From assembly GCA_020073085.1 (NCBI GenBank), contig JAIQFV010000025.1:21815-85814 (forward strand): a stretch of DNA of 64,000 nt, read 5' to 3'. This document shows, one piece after another, positions 1-12,174 of this stretch; the first letter of the stretch is position 1, and the number at the start of each line of letters is the position of its first letter. The notes under the pieces were generated by a model. The model saw nothing but the letters and a program-made list of their open reading frames with translations. It was not told where the DNA came from and made no database searches. Both the position numbers and the translations under genes were made by a program. Origin of the DNA: Terriglobia bacterium. Lineage in GTDB: Bacteria > Acidobacteriota > Terriglobia > JAIQFV01.

Positions 1-1
1 T

Positions 2-4252
<4,251 letters not shown>

Positions 4253-4380
4253 AGGCAGGGTCAGGATTGATTGAAGAACTTTGGCAACCCTGACAGGTCA
4301 ATCCATCTGCCTGCTGAAACATCGGCTTGGACTCATGAGCACGACATGCCGGACATGACAAGGACAGAACCTCTTCGATC

Positions 4381-5181
4381 ATGCATCCTTTTTACTTTGG
4401 TCCACAGGACATGCCGCTCTTCGGCATCTACCATCCTCCGCTGACCCGAGCGGACCGCGAGACGGGCGTTGTTCTTTGCAACACCTTTGGGAGTGAGTAC
4501 ATCTATTCCCATCGTGCGCTCCGGCAGTTGGCCGTCCGACTGTCCCGGGTCGGATTCCATGTCCTCCGTTTTGATTATTATGGTACTGGAGATTCAGGCG
4601 GTGAAAGTGATGAGGTGGATCTGGAGCAATGGAAAAAAGACATCACAATCGCCATCAGTGAACTCAAGGAAAGGGCGGGGCTCTCTAAGGTTTCTCTGAT
4701 CGGCCTGCGGTTAGGCGCCGCCTTGGGGCTGCTTGTAAGCCGGGAGCGGAACGATGTGGAGAGCGTGCTCCTCTGGGAACCCGTCATTGAAGGGAAAGGA
4801 TACATCAAAGAATTAATGAACCAGCACCAGGGCTGGCTGAAGGAACAGCTGTTTTCTGAATTGAAAGGTCCCGCCCCGAAGAAAGGGGTCATTGAGATTG
4901 TCGGTTTCCCTCTGACGGACCGAATGAAGCAGAGCATCGAATCCATTGACTTGTTATCGCAGGACAGGTGTCCGGTTCAACATGTCTTGATTGTTCGGAG
5001 TTCGAGAGAAAAAGATGATCAATCGTTGCTCAGCAGATTAGGGGGGTTGGGCGTTTCGACCGTCTATAAGGAGATCGTCGCGTCGAGCCAGTGGCTTGAA
5101 CGAGAAGGTCTGGGCCAGGTCGTGGTTCCGACCGAAGCGTTGGAAGCCATGGGCCAGTGGATGGCGGAGATCCACCCATGA
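4381..5181 (+). CDS. Alpha/beta-hydrolase fold protein, exosortase-hydrolase-2-like, without nucleophile Ser
   Basis: 266 residues with an alpha/beta-hydrolase core: RFDYYGTGDSGG after the first strands, then a nucleophile elbow reading G-L-R-L-G where active hydrolases have G-x-S-x-G. The elbow Arg and the following LLWEPVIEGK stretch resemble the exosortase A-associated hydrolase 2 family as I remember it, so loss of Ser is probably a family trait and not a mutation. Ordinary Ser-hydrolase chemistry is not expected; the protein may be a binding or scaffolding partner of the next gene product. It starts 128 bp after the NRPS stop and its stop overlaps the next start (ATGA), so the three genes are probably one operon. 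The ribosome-binding site upstream of the ATG is weak. The exosortase link is inferred; no exosortase is in the window. Confidence 0.85.
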   Translation: MHPFYFGPQDMPLFGIYHPPLTRADRETGVVLCNTFGSEYIYSHRALRQLAVRLSRVGFHVLRFDYYGTGDSGGESDEVDLEQWKKDITIAISELKERAGLSKVSLIGLRLGAALGLLVSRERNDVESVLLWEPVIEGKGYIKELMNQHQGWLKEQLFSELKGPAPKKGVIEIVGFPLTDRMKQSIESIDLLSQDRCPVQHVLIVRSSREKDDQSLLSRLGGLGVSTVYKEIVASSQWLEREGLGQVVVPTEALEAMGQWMAEIHP

Positions 5182-6089
5182 AAGAAAGTACCGTTCTCTT
5201 TGGAGACCGCAAGAGCCTCGTTGGAATCATAACCGAGCCCGGTCTCGTCGAAGGTCCGACAAACCCGACAGCAGTTCTTCTGCTCAATGCCGGCCTGGTT
5301 CATCGAGTGGGTCCCGCCCGCCTTTATACCCGAATGGCGCGGAGCCTGGCGGAGGCCGGATTTACGGTCTTGCGCTTTGATTTTTCCGGGATAGGAGACA
5401 GCGAGGTTCGGAAAGATCAGTTGTCATCTGAGGAGAGTGCGATCCATGAAGCGCGGGAAGCCATGGACTTAATGAATACGACCCGGAAAGTCAGCAAATT
5501 CGTCCTGGCCGGAATCTGTTCAGGAGCACACAATTCCCTTCCCATCGCGCTGGCAGATCCCCGGGTTGCGGGCACGCTTCTGATTGAGAGTTACGGCTAC
5601 AGCACAACGGGATATATTGTGACGACCTACGTCCGGAGGTTGTTTCGATGGCGGATGTGGTGGAAGCTGCTGACGGGTCAATTGCGCCCATGGAATTGGT
5701 TGCAGTCCACGGTCAGCGCAGTTTCATCAAGGGTCAGCCAGCGGCTCAATGAGGAGAATCCAGCCTGGCAGCCACCTCCCACAGAAAAAATAATCTCGGA
5801 CCTGCGTACCCTGGGGCAGCGGGGCGTCCGGCTTTGCTTCATCTATGACAGCTTAGGACCCTCTTATTATTACTACCGGTCCACCCTGCGACGCGACGTC
5901 GAGGCCTCCTGCGATCCGACGAAGATTCAGGTGGTGGCAATCGTGGGAACCGATCATACGTTTACCCCCCTGTTTCAACAGGAGAGGCTGATCAAAACTG
6001 TGTGCGAGTGGGCTCAAGAGAATTTCGGTGCAGGGAACGGAGTCCCGCGCCGCGGGGTTGACGCGCAGGAATCGGTCCTCCCCCCTTAA
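5178..6089 (+). CDS. Alpha/beta-hydrolase, exosortase-hydrolase-1-like, Cys nucleophile
   Basis: Start placed at the ATG at 5178, which overlaps the previous stop (ATGA) and has GGAG about 9 bp upstream; an in-frame ATG at 5157 is possible but lies within the preceding gene. The 303-residue protein has the fold signatures LRFDFSGIGDSE and a nucleophile elbow G-I-C-S-G, putting Cys at the nucleophile position, with a late VGTDHTF segment supplying the probable catalytic His. Text such as ADPRVAGTLL and the basic RRLFRWRMWWKLL stretch recall exosortase A-associated hydrolase 1. Likely roles are acyl or peptidyl thioester hydrolysis or transfer on the carrier protein of the upstream synthetase. 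Translational coupling to the Ser-less hydrolase suggests the two work as a pair. The family match is from memory and unsearched. Confidence 0.86.
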   Translation: MKESTVLFGDRKSLVGIITEPGLVEGPTNPTAVLLLNAGLVHRVGPARLYTRMARSLAEAGFTVLRFDFSGIGDSEVRKDQLSSEESAIHEAREAMDLMNTTRKVSKFVLAGICSGAHNSLPIALADPRVAGTLLIESYGYSTTGYIVTTYVRRLFRWRMWWKLLTGQLRPWNWLQSTVSAVSSRVSQRLNEENPAWQPPPTEKIISDLRTLGQRGVRLCFIYDSLGPSYYYYRSTLRRDVEASCDPTKIQVVAIVGTDHTFTPLFQQERLIKTVCEWAQENFGAGNGVPRRGVDAQESVLPP

Positions 6090-6161
6090 TCGAGGACAGA
6101 CCAGGGGGCGCCCCCAGTCCATCGTTAATTAACCCGGGACGTAAAAGGCTCTGGCACTCGT

Positions 6162-6202
6162 GCAAAAACCCCGGTGAGCGTTTTTCTCACAAGGGTTTTT
6201 GC
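6162..6202. terminator. Nested stem-loop between convergent genes
   Basis: Perfect 10-bp arms GCAAAAACCC (6162-6171) and GGGTTTTTGC (6193-6202) enclose a second 5-bp hairpin (GTGAG/CTCAC with a cgttttt loop). It lies between the convergent hydrolase and protease genes, so a bidirectional terminator is plausible. A further 9-bp GC-rich hairpin follows at 6221-6244. Confidence 0.5.
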
Positions 6203-6220
6203 GCAAATGCGGACAAGGGC

Positions 6221-6244
6221 CCCCGGCGCACAAACGCGCCGGGG
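6221..6244. repeat. GC-rich 9-bp stem-loop
   Basis: Arms CCCCGGCGC and GCGCCGGGG are separated by ACAAAC. It may be a second terminator element or a member of a dispersed palindromic repeat; no other copy was identified in this window. Confidence 0.45.
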
Positions 6245-6323
6245 CTACCAAAGCGTCGCAGGCCCAGGGTCCTTGCCCACAAGACAATTCATCGCAAAGT
6301 TGCAATCCAGACGGCGCGTTCCG

Positions 6324-9300
6324 CTATTTCTTCTGCTTCAACTCCTCTTGCAAGACTTCGACTGCTTTCTTCAACTGCGCATCCATCCCTGCCAGAAAAT
6401 CGGCCGGGGTGTTGTCGACATAGACATCCGGCGGAACGCCGTAGTTTTCGAGGTTCGTTCCGTTGACGTTCCACAGGCCGGAGCCGGGCGTGCGGATGGC
6501 GGAGCCGTCCATCAGGGTGTAGGAGCCGGTGCCGATGACCGCGCCGTACGTGGTCACGCCAACCACCTTGCCGAGTTTCAAAGTGCGGACCCCATCCGGG
6601 AAGACCTCGGCATCCGACGTCGAGCGTTCGTTCTGCATGACCACCAGCGGGCCGAAGAAGGCGCGCAGCGGCCGCGTAATCTGGATGGAATCGCGCACGC
6701 GGGTGTATTGATACTGTTTCTGCTGCAAAATCTCCAGCAATTCCTGGTCAATTCCGCCACCCGGATTGAAGCGCTGATCGACGATCAGGGCTTTTTTGAA
6801 GTGCAACTCCGCCAGATCGCGCTCGAATTTCTGCAGGGACGGCTGGTTCATCTGCCGGATGTGCAGGTAGCCAATCTCGCCATTGGACCATTTGTCGACC
6901 ATGGCACGGCGGTCGGCCACCCATTTGTCGTACTGCAGGGTGCCATAGGCCCCGGCGTTGACCGGATCGACCTTGGCCTTCCAGGCCCCCTCCATGGCGG
7001 GCTTGGAGTTGACGGTGAATTCAAATTTTCGTCCGGCGGCGGCGTTGTAGTACTGGAAGTAGTTGTCGCCCGCCTTCAAGGGATGGTCGTTAATCGCGAG
7101 GATGAAGTCCCCTTCCTTGATCTTCACGTAATCGTGGTCAGCCGGCCCTTTCTTGTAAATCAAGGACACCCTGTAAAATCCGCTGGGATCGGAGGTCAGC
7201 TCGAATCCTGGATAGCGCGTCTGGACTTCGGCGCGACCGCCCGGTCCCGCGGCCCCGGCGCCGATCCCGGTGTGCGAGGCGTTGAGTTCTCCGATCATCT
7301 GGCTGACGATGTTGTGCATTTCCTCCTGGTCGGCGGTGTAGGCGATCAGCGGTTCATACGTCTGCCTCATCTTGTTCCAATCGACGCCGTGCATCTGGGG
7401 ATCGTAAAATCGGAATTTCATGACGCGCCAGCTCTCGTTGAACACCTGCTCGCGTTCGGCCCGATGATCGACTTCGACCTTCGCGGTGAAATTCAGCCGG
7501 CGAGACGTTCGTCCACCCCCGGGTCCCGATGGCCCGGCGCCCGCAGCACCCGGACCGGCCATCGTTCCCGCTTCCCCGCCACCACCTCCCACTCCGATGG
7601 AATAGATGCCGCGCGCCTGGCGGTAAAACAGGGTCCGGCTATCTTTCGAGAATTGGAGGGAAGAAATGCCCCCAAAGCCCCCAAAGACGCCACCGCCCTC
7701 TTCTTCACCCGACGGGCCCGCCTGGGTGATCTTCGTCAACCGTTCCCCGTCCTCCTGGATGGTGTAAATCGCCTGGCTGGGACGTCCGTCCACGGTCCCA
7801 ACGGCTACAAACGCGTAGGTCTTGCTGTCAGGAGAGACGACGACAGTCGTGATGTTGTCCGACAGGCGAGTGAGCTGATGGGCGCGACGGGCGATGCCTT
7901 CCCATTCGATCTTGACATCTACCTTGCCCCTCGCTCCCTCGGGGCCGCCTCCGCCCGTCTCGCCACCGGGGGCACGGCGCATGCCTGCGGGTCGGGCTGC
8001 CGCTTCGGCCGCGGCCGCCGCTTCCTCGTCATCGATGCCGCGGTCGAAGGTGTTTTTCTCCTCGGGAGTCAGCGCCACGCTGAAGATCTGGGTCCGGGAT
8101 TCCCCGGCGCCCCCGATATTGCCGCTGTCCATCCCCGACAAATAGACCATCTTCTTTCCGTCGGGCGTCCACACCGCATTGGCATCACTGTAAGTGGTCT
8201 CGTCGGTAATGCGATGTTCCGCTCCCCCTTCGGAAGAAATGACGACGACGTGGGGCAACAACGTATCCAGGACCTTGGTATACGAGATCCACTTCCCGTC
8301 GGGAGAGAACTGGGGATTCCCGATGGCTCCTCCTCCGAACCCGACCACCGGGCTCGACGCCAACACATCGGTCTTCGCGGTGTCGAGGGTGTATTTGTAA
8401 AGCTTGTGGTCGGTGGCGGTGTAGATTAATGATTTCGAGTCCGGCGCCCACTGGATCTGAAGCTTCTGGGAGTCGCTGGTGGACACCTGCTTCCAGTCCT
8501 TCTCGGCGGCGCGGGGGGTGCACATCCACACCTCATCGCGGCCGGATTTGTCGCTGACGAAGGCGATCCACTTGCCGTCGGGAGACCATTGCGGGGCGGT
8601 CTCGCGCGAGAAACTCTCGGTGATGCGCGTGACGTCGCCGCGATCGGTGGCGATGGAAAACAACTCGCCGTGGGCGGAGATGACGGCGCGCTTGGTGGAC
8701 GGAGAGAGATCAAAACTGTCGGCCTCGCTGTTGAGGGTGAGGGTCTCGATATTGTTCTCCTTGTCGTCCGAATTGAGATTCAATTTGATTTCCGAAGTCT
8801 TTCCAGTGGCGGTGTCCAGTTTCCAGATGCCAAAGTTGTCTTCATAGACGATGACTTTTCCGTCGCTCGAAATCGAAGGCCAGAAAAGGGAGCCGTCCCG
8901 GTGATGGGTGACCTGGACGGGCTTGCCGCCGTTCTCGGAGACTTTCCAGATGTTGTTGACGCTCTTGAGGGCCTCTTTGGAACCGGCTTTGGCGACCACA
9001 TCGCGGTCGGAGACAAAATAGATCTCGCCGTTGTTGCCGTACATCGGCCAGAAGTTGTTGGGCTTCTCGTTGTCGGGCGTCGTGTCATCGAGGATTCGCT
9101 TGAAGGTCTTCTTCTGGACATCCATGATCCAGAGATCGGCGGAGTAGCTGCCGCGGTAATGTTTCCGCCACCACACCATGGGATGGCGGTTGAAAGCGAA
9201 CTTCGATCCGTCGGGAGAGAAACTGCCCCAGTAACCCCAGTCGGTGTCGAGGCGGGTTTCCAGGCCCCCGGTCACCGGCACTTCCCACAGGCTGACGGTT

Positions 9301-9707
9301 CCGGGATAAACGATCTTCTCACCGCCACGCACCGAATTGAAAATCACTCGCCGGCTGTCGCGCGTCCATCCGACCACGATGTCGGCGGCCGTGTTGAAGG
9401 TGAGCTGTTTGGCCTCACCTCCTTCGGCCGGGATGACAAAGACATCGTAGTTTCCATAGCGATCGGAGGAGAAGGCGATCCACTTGCCGTCCGGAGAGAA
9501 GCGCGGATAGACGTCGCGCGCCTTGTGCACGGTGAGGCGGACGGGATTCGAGCCCGTTTCATCGGCCACCCAGATGTCTCCCAGGTAGCTGAACGCGATT
9601 TTTCCATTGTGAAAGTCCGGATGGCGGGCCAGCTTCACTTCTTTGGCCAGGATGAAAGAAGTCATGGCACACAGGCAAATCGCCACGAGAGTGATTTTGC
9701 GAATCAT
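6324..9707 (-). CDS. Tricorn-like S41 protease with beta-propeller and PDZ domains
   Basis: 1127 residues. An N-terminal signal peptide (MIRKITLVAICLCAMTSFILA) points to export. Residues about 30-600 hold many WD40/PD40-like blades with the repeated FSPDGKWIAFSSD pattern, as in the propellers that feed peptides to tricorn proteases. Then come a low-complexity Gly-rich linker, the C1 region with LNASHTGI near 811 (the Ser-His pair of the tricorn site), a PDZ domain (YKKGPADHDYVKIKEGDFILAIND), and the S41 core with STSDAEVF near 1031 (nucleophile Ser then Asp) and LENYGVPPDVYV. All catalytic positions appear present. It probably degrades oligopeptides in the periplasm. GGAG lies 8-9 bp before the ATG. 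It is followed by a stem-loop and stands alone as a transcription unit. Confidence 0.93.
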   Translation of the reverse strand: MIRKITLVAICLCAMTSFILAKEVKLARHPDFHNGKIAFSYLGDIWVADETGSNPVRLTVHKARDVYPRFSPDGKWIAFSSDRYGNYDVFVIPAEGGEAKQLTFNTAADIVVGWTRDSRRVIFNSVRGGEKIVYPGTVSLWEVPVTGGLETRLDTDWGYWGSFSPDGSKFAFNRHPMVWWRKHYRGSYSADLWIMDVQKKTFKRILDDTTPDNEKPNNFWPMYGNNGEIYFVSDRDVVAKAGSKEALKSVNNIWKVSENGGKPVQVTHHRDGSLFWPSISSDGKVIVYEDNFGIWKLDTATGKTSEIKLNLNSDDKENNIETLTLNSEADSFDLSPSTKRAVISAHGELFSIATDRGDVTRITESFSRETAPQWSPDGKWIAFVSDKSGRDEVWMCTPRAAEKDWKQVSTSDSQKLQIQWAPDSKSLIYTATDHKLYKYTLDTAKTDVLASSPVVGFGGGAIGNPQFSPDGKWISYTKVLDTLLPHVVVISSEGGAEHRITDETTYSDANAVWTPDGKKMVYLSGMDSGNIGGAGESRTQIFSVALTPEEKNTFDRGIDDEEAAAAAEAAARPAGMRRAPGGETGGGGPEGARGKVDVKIEWEGIARRAHQLTRLSDNITTVVVSPDSKTYAFVAVGTVDGRPSQAIYTIQEDGERLTKITQAGPSGEEEGGGVFGGFGGISSLQFSKDSRTLFYRQARGIYSIGVGGGGGEAGTMAGPGAAGAGPSGPGGGRTSRRLNFTAKVEVDHRAEREQVFNESWRVMKFRFYDPQMHGVDWNKMRQTYEPLIAYTADQEEMHNIVSQMIGELNASHTGIGAGAAGPGGRAEVQTRYPGFELTSDPSGFYRVSLIYKKGPADHDYVKIKEGDFILAINDHPLKAGDNYFQYYNAAAGRKFEFTVNSKPAMEGAWKAKVDPVNAGAYGTLQYDKWVADRRAMVDKWSNGEIGYLHIRQMNQPSLQKFERDLAELHFKKALIVDQRFNPGGGIDQELLEILQQKQYQYTRVRDSIQITRPLRAFFGPLVVMQNERSTSDAEVFPDGVRTLKLGKVVGVTTYGAVIGTGSYTLMDGSAIRTPGSGLWNVNGTNLENYGVPPDVYVDNTPADFLAGMDAQLKKAVEVLQEELKQKK

Positions 9708-9859
9708 GAGGCGTCTCCTTCAGAGGGTATCGTTTATTGATAAAGTTTGGATAGAACGAGTGGTCTCGAGCAGAGAACCCAACGGATAATCTGAGATCAA
9801 TGGGAAGGACGTTGGAAGGCATGGATCGGTTACGAGGGGATAAATCCCGGGTTTCTAGA

Positions 9860-9950
9860 AGCCCGGTGAACCGGGCTAGGGGATTCAGGGGCGAGCGTCC
9901 CCGCCGGTAAACCGGCGGGCTGTACGTATGCAGGCCCGGTGAACCGGGCC
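9860..9950. repeat. REP family 1 palindromes, left outer cluster
   Basis: Three palindromes: an AGCCCGGTGAACCGGGCT copy at 9860-9877, CCCGCCGGTAAACCGGCGGG at 9900-9919, and GGCCCGGTGAACCGGGCC at 9933-9950. The latter two are joined by a short linker (ctgtacgtatgca) that recurs between the same palindromes at 11534-11546. All share the core CCGGTRAACCGG. Confidence 0.85.
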
Positions 9951-9955
9951 GGCCC

Positions 9956-10321
9956 AAGCCCGCGGTTCTCCACAATCAGGTGAACCATGCGGGACGGGCT
10001 CGCACGAGAATCAAACCGAGGGATCCGGACGGGGCCAACTTTTGGTGCCTCTCTTCCAAACTGAAACGGGCCGAATCAAGCCCGCGGTTCTCCACAACCA
10101 GGTGAACCATACGGGACAGGCTCGCACGAGAATCAAAACGAGGGATCCGGACGGGGCCAACTTTTGGTGCCTCTCTTCCAAACTGAAACGGGCCGAATCA
10201 AGCCCGCGGTTCTCCACAATCAGGTGAACCATGCGGGACGGGCTCGCACGAGAATCAAACCAAGGGATCCGGACGGGGCCAACTTTTGGTGCCTCTCTTC
10301 CGAACTGAAACGGGCCGGCCC
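9956..10321. repeat. Three tandem copies of a 122-bp unit
   Basis: The string AAGCCCGCGGTTCTCCACAA starts at 9956, 10078 and 10200, exactly 122 bp apart; copies differ by only a few substitutions (such as aatcaggtg/aaccaggtg). Each begins with an imperfect hairpin whose arms AGCCCG and CGGGCT resemble the family 1 REP palindromes. Short open frames through the array are products of the repetition and are not called as genes. Confidence 0.93.
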
Positions 10322-10680
10322 ATTGCTCTGTACAATCATACCCAGACATTCGGGGGGGTGGCCCCTTTTGATGCCATCACAACCGATCCAACCGGAAGGA
10401 CACTCCAGTCCTTTTTTATCCGAACGGTGATTGCTGCATCTCACGCGCTCGCCCCTGCCACGTCCGATCCGGCCAAGGCGATCTTGTGCGCACAGGATTC
10501 GGCAGACCCAGAGATCTGTCGGAAACGCGAACTTTCTTGAAAACAAATAGTGGCTATGCCACAATTCTAAACGAGGTTATGGTATTGACAGACCCCCCAG
10601 AGACCCCCATTGTGAATTGCGCATAAAGGGACCTCTCGATGCTCGTTTCACTGACGTGGAATACCCCAGAACATTGGGCA
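10322..10680. other. Unassigned spacer
   Basis: No convincing gene, RNA or strong palindrome is visible here. A TTGACA-like hexamer occurs near 10583, but no matching -10 element and gene could be assigned. The stretch separates the 122-bp tandem array from the REP units next to the transposase. Confidence 0.5.
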
Positions 10681-10699
10681 CGCCGACCGCGAATGGGCT

Positions 10700-10960
10700 C
10701 GACGTTTGGCGCCGCCCAGTTCACGGGTCTGGATTGAGCCAACGAGTCTCTGCCGGCCCGGTTCACCGGGCCTGATTACGTACAGCCCGCCGGTTTACCG
10801 GCGGGAGACCAGGCCCCCCAATCCCCCCGAATGAACCGCTAACCCCGGCCCGGTTCACCGGGCCTGATTGCGTACAGCCCGCCGGTTTACCGGCGGGAGA
10901 CCAGGCCCCCCATTCCCCCCGAATAAGACGTTCATCCCAGCCCCGTTCACGGGGCTTGAA
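10700..10960. repeat. REP family 1 units flanking the transposase on the left (92-bp direct repeat)
   Basis: GGCCCGGTTCACCGGGCC occurs at 10755-10772 and 10847-10864, and CCCGCCGGTTTACCGGCGGG at 10786-10805 and 10878-10897, giving a direct repeat of 92 bp; a third decayed copy follows near 10941. Just before, at about 10718-10754, is one inverted copy of the unit that forms the right-hand array (compare the cagaaactcgttggctcaat segment there). Relative to the right side of the transposase gene the units are in inverted orientation, as is usual for REP units around a RAYT gene. Confidence 0.88.
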
Positions 10961-11006
10961 TCCTCCCCCGCCGCGCTTGAGCGCAAACCGACCCAAAGGA
11001 GACGCC

Positions 11007-11429
11007 ATGGCCTCTCATGCATTTTCTGAAATCTATCTTCACATTACCTGGCACACCAAAGACAATGCACCTGTCATTACCAAACTCATTGAGGAACCGC
11101 TTTATCAATATCTCCAGTCGCGGGCGACCGAAACCCAATCCGTTGAGGTTCATTCAATCGGCGGAATTGAAGACCATGTCCATCTGGTTGTCCGCGTCCC
11201 TCCGACCCTTCTGATCAGCGAGTGGATCGGTCAATTGAAGGGCGCGAGTTCACATGAGATAAACAAGCGGGTAAAGCGTTCGTTGTTGCATTGGCAGGAG
11301 GGATACGGTGTGGTCAGTTTCGGCAAGCCGGCGTTGATGAAAGTGGTGAGCTATGTTCAAAATCAGCGGGAGCACCATGGGAGGGGAACCCTCTGTCCGG
11401 CCCTGGAGCGCGTCGACGAGGAGGAATAG
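11007..11429 (+). CDS. IS200-like Y1 transposase (REP-associated tyrosine transposase)
   Basis: 140 residues. The ATG at 11007 is preceded by AAAGGAGA; the frame extends upstream to a TTG at 10956, but that extension is repeat-derived. The protein is a single Y1/HUH domain: HITWHTKDN near the start, the metal-binding HUH motif as DHVHLVV (His57, His59), and the catalytic helix VVSYVQNQ with Tyr116. Family members nick single-stranded DNA at hairpins through a 5'-phosphotyrosine. Palindromic repeats on both sides in opposite orientations identify it as a RAYT that probably mobilises them. All catalytic residues are intact, so it may be active. The C-terminus is slightly variable and acidic (LERVDEEE). 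Confidence 0.92.
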   Translation: MASHAFSEIYLHITWHTKDNAPVITKLIEEPLYQYLQSRATETQSVEVHSIGGIEDHVHLVVRVPPTLLISEWIGQLKGASSHEINKRVKRSLLHWQEGYGVVSFGKPALMKVVSYVQNQREHHGRGTLCPALERVDEEE

Positions 11430-11473
11430 TTTGTGTTGCATCTCGCCCGTCAACGGGCGATGGAGCGGACCCA

Positions 11474-11564
11474 AGCCCGGTGAACCGGGCTGGAATTTTC
11501 CTTTGCCTTCTTCCCCGCCGGTAAACCGGCGGGCTGTACGTATTCAGGCCCGGTGAACCGGGCC
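11474..11564. repeat. REP family 1 palindromes, right of the transposase
   Basis: Palindromes at 11474-11491 (AGCCCGGTGAACCGGGCT), 11514-11533 (CCCGCCGGTAAACCGGCGGG) and 11547-11564 (GGCCCGGTGAACCGGGCC). The order and spacing nearly duplicate the cluster at 9860-9950. Confidence 0.87.
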
Positions 11565-12120
11565 GGCTCGAATCGTCGGTTCACACATCCCCGTGAACCG
11601 GGTCGGCAGAAACTCGTTGGCTCAATCCAGAGCCGTGAACCGGGCCGGACCGAATCGTCGGTTCACACATCCCCGTGAACCGGGCCGGCAGAAACTCGTT
11701 GGCTCAATCCAGACCCGTGAACCGGGCCGGCTCGAATCGTCGGTTCACACATCCCCGTGAACCGGGTCGGCAGAAACTCGTTGGCTCAATCCAGAGATCC
11801 CCGTGAACCGGGTCGGCAGAAACTCGTTGGCTCAATCCAGACCCGTGAACCGGGCCGTCTCGAATCGTCGGTTCACGACATCCCCGTGAACCGGGTCGGC
11901 AGAAACTCGTTGGCTCAATCCAGACCCGTGAACCGGGCCGGCTCGAATCGTCGGTTCACGACATCCCCGCGCACCGGGCCGGCAGAAACTCGTTGGCTCA
12001 ATCCAGACCCGTGAACCGGGCCGGCTCAAATCGTCGGTTCACGACATCCCCACACACCGGGCCGGCAGAAACTCGTTGGCTCAATCCAGACCCGTGAACC
12101 GGGCCGGACCGAATCGCCGA
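11565..12120. repeat. Tandem array of 82-83 bp units (seven copies)
   Basis: The marker CAGAAACTCGTTGGCTCAAT starts at 11607, 11689, 11771, 11817, 11900, 11983 and 12066. Periods are 82, 82, 46, 83, 83 and 83, so one copy is internally deleted. Each full unit carries CGTGAACCGGGCCGG and a hairpin GGTTCACG/CGTGAACC, linking it to the REP family 1 palindromes. No unique spacers are present, so this is not CRISPR. Confidence 0.94.
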
Positions 12121-12174
12121 TTCAGCCGAAGCCGGGGAACCGCATGGCAGACGAGGGCGTCCACCTCACGACCC

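Noticed and set aside
4333..4560. Small minus-strand frame at the start of the first hydrolase gene
   Set aside because: Overlaps the hydrolase gene in antisense, with no conserved features.
11757..12014. Repeat-encoded protein frame inside the array (MNRVGRNSLAQS...)
   Set aside because: Created by periodic repeat units, with no ribosome site and no homology to known domains.
11565..12120. Repeat array considered as a CRISPR
   Set aside because: The period is constant at 82-83 bp with no variable spacers; each unit is a full-length copy. No cas genes are present.
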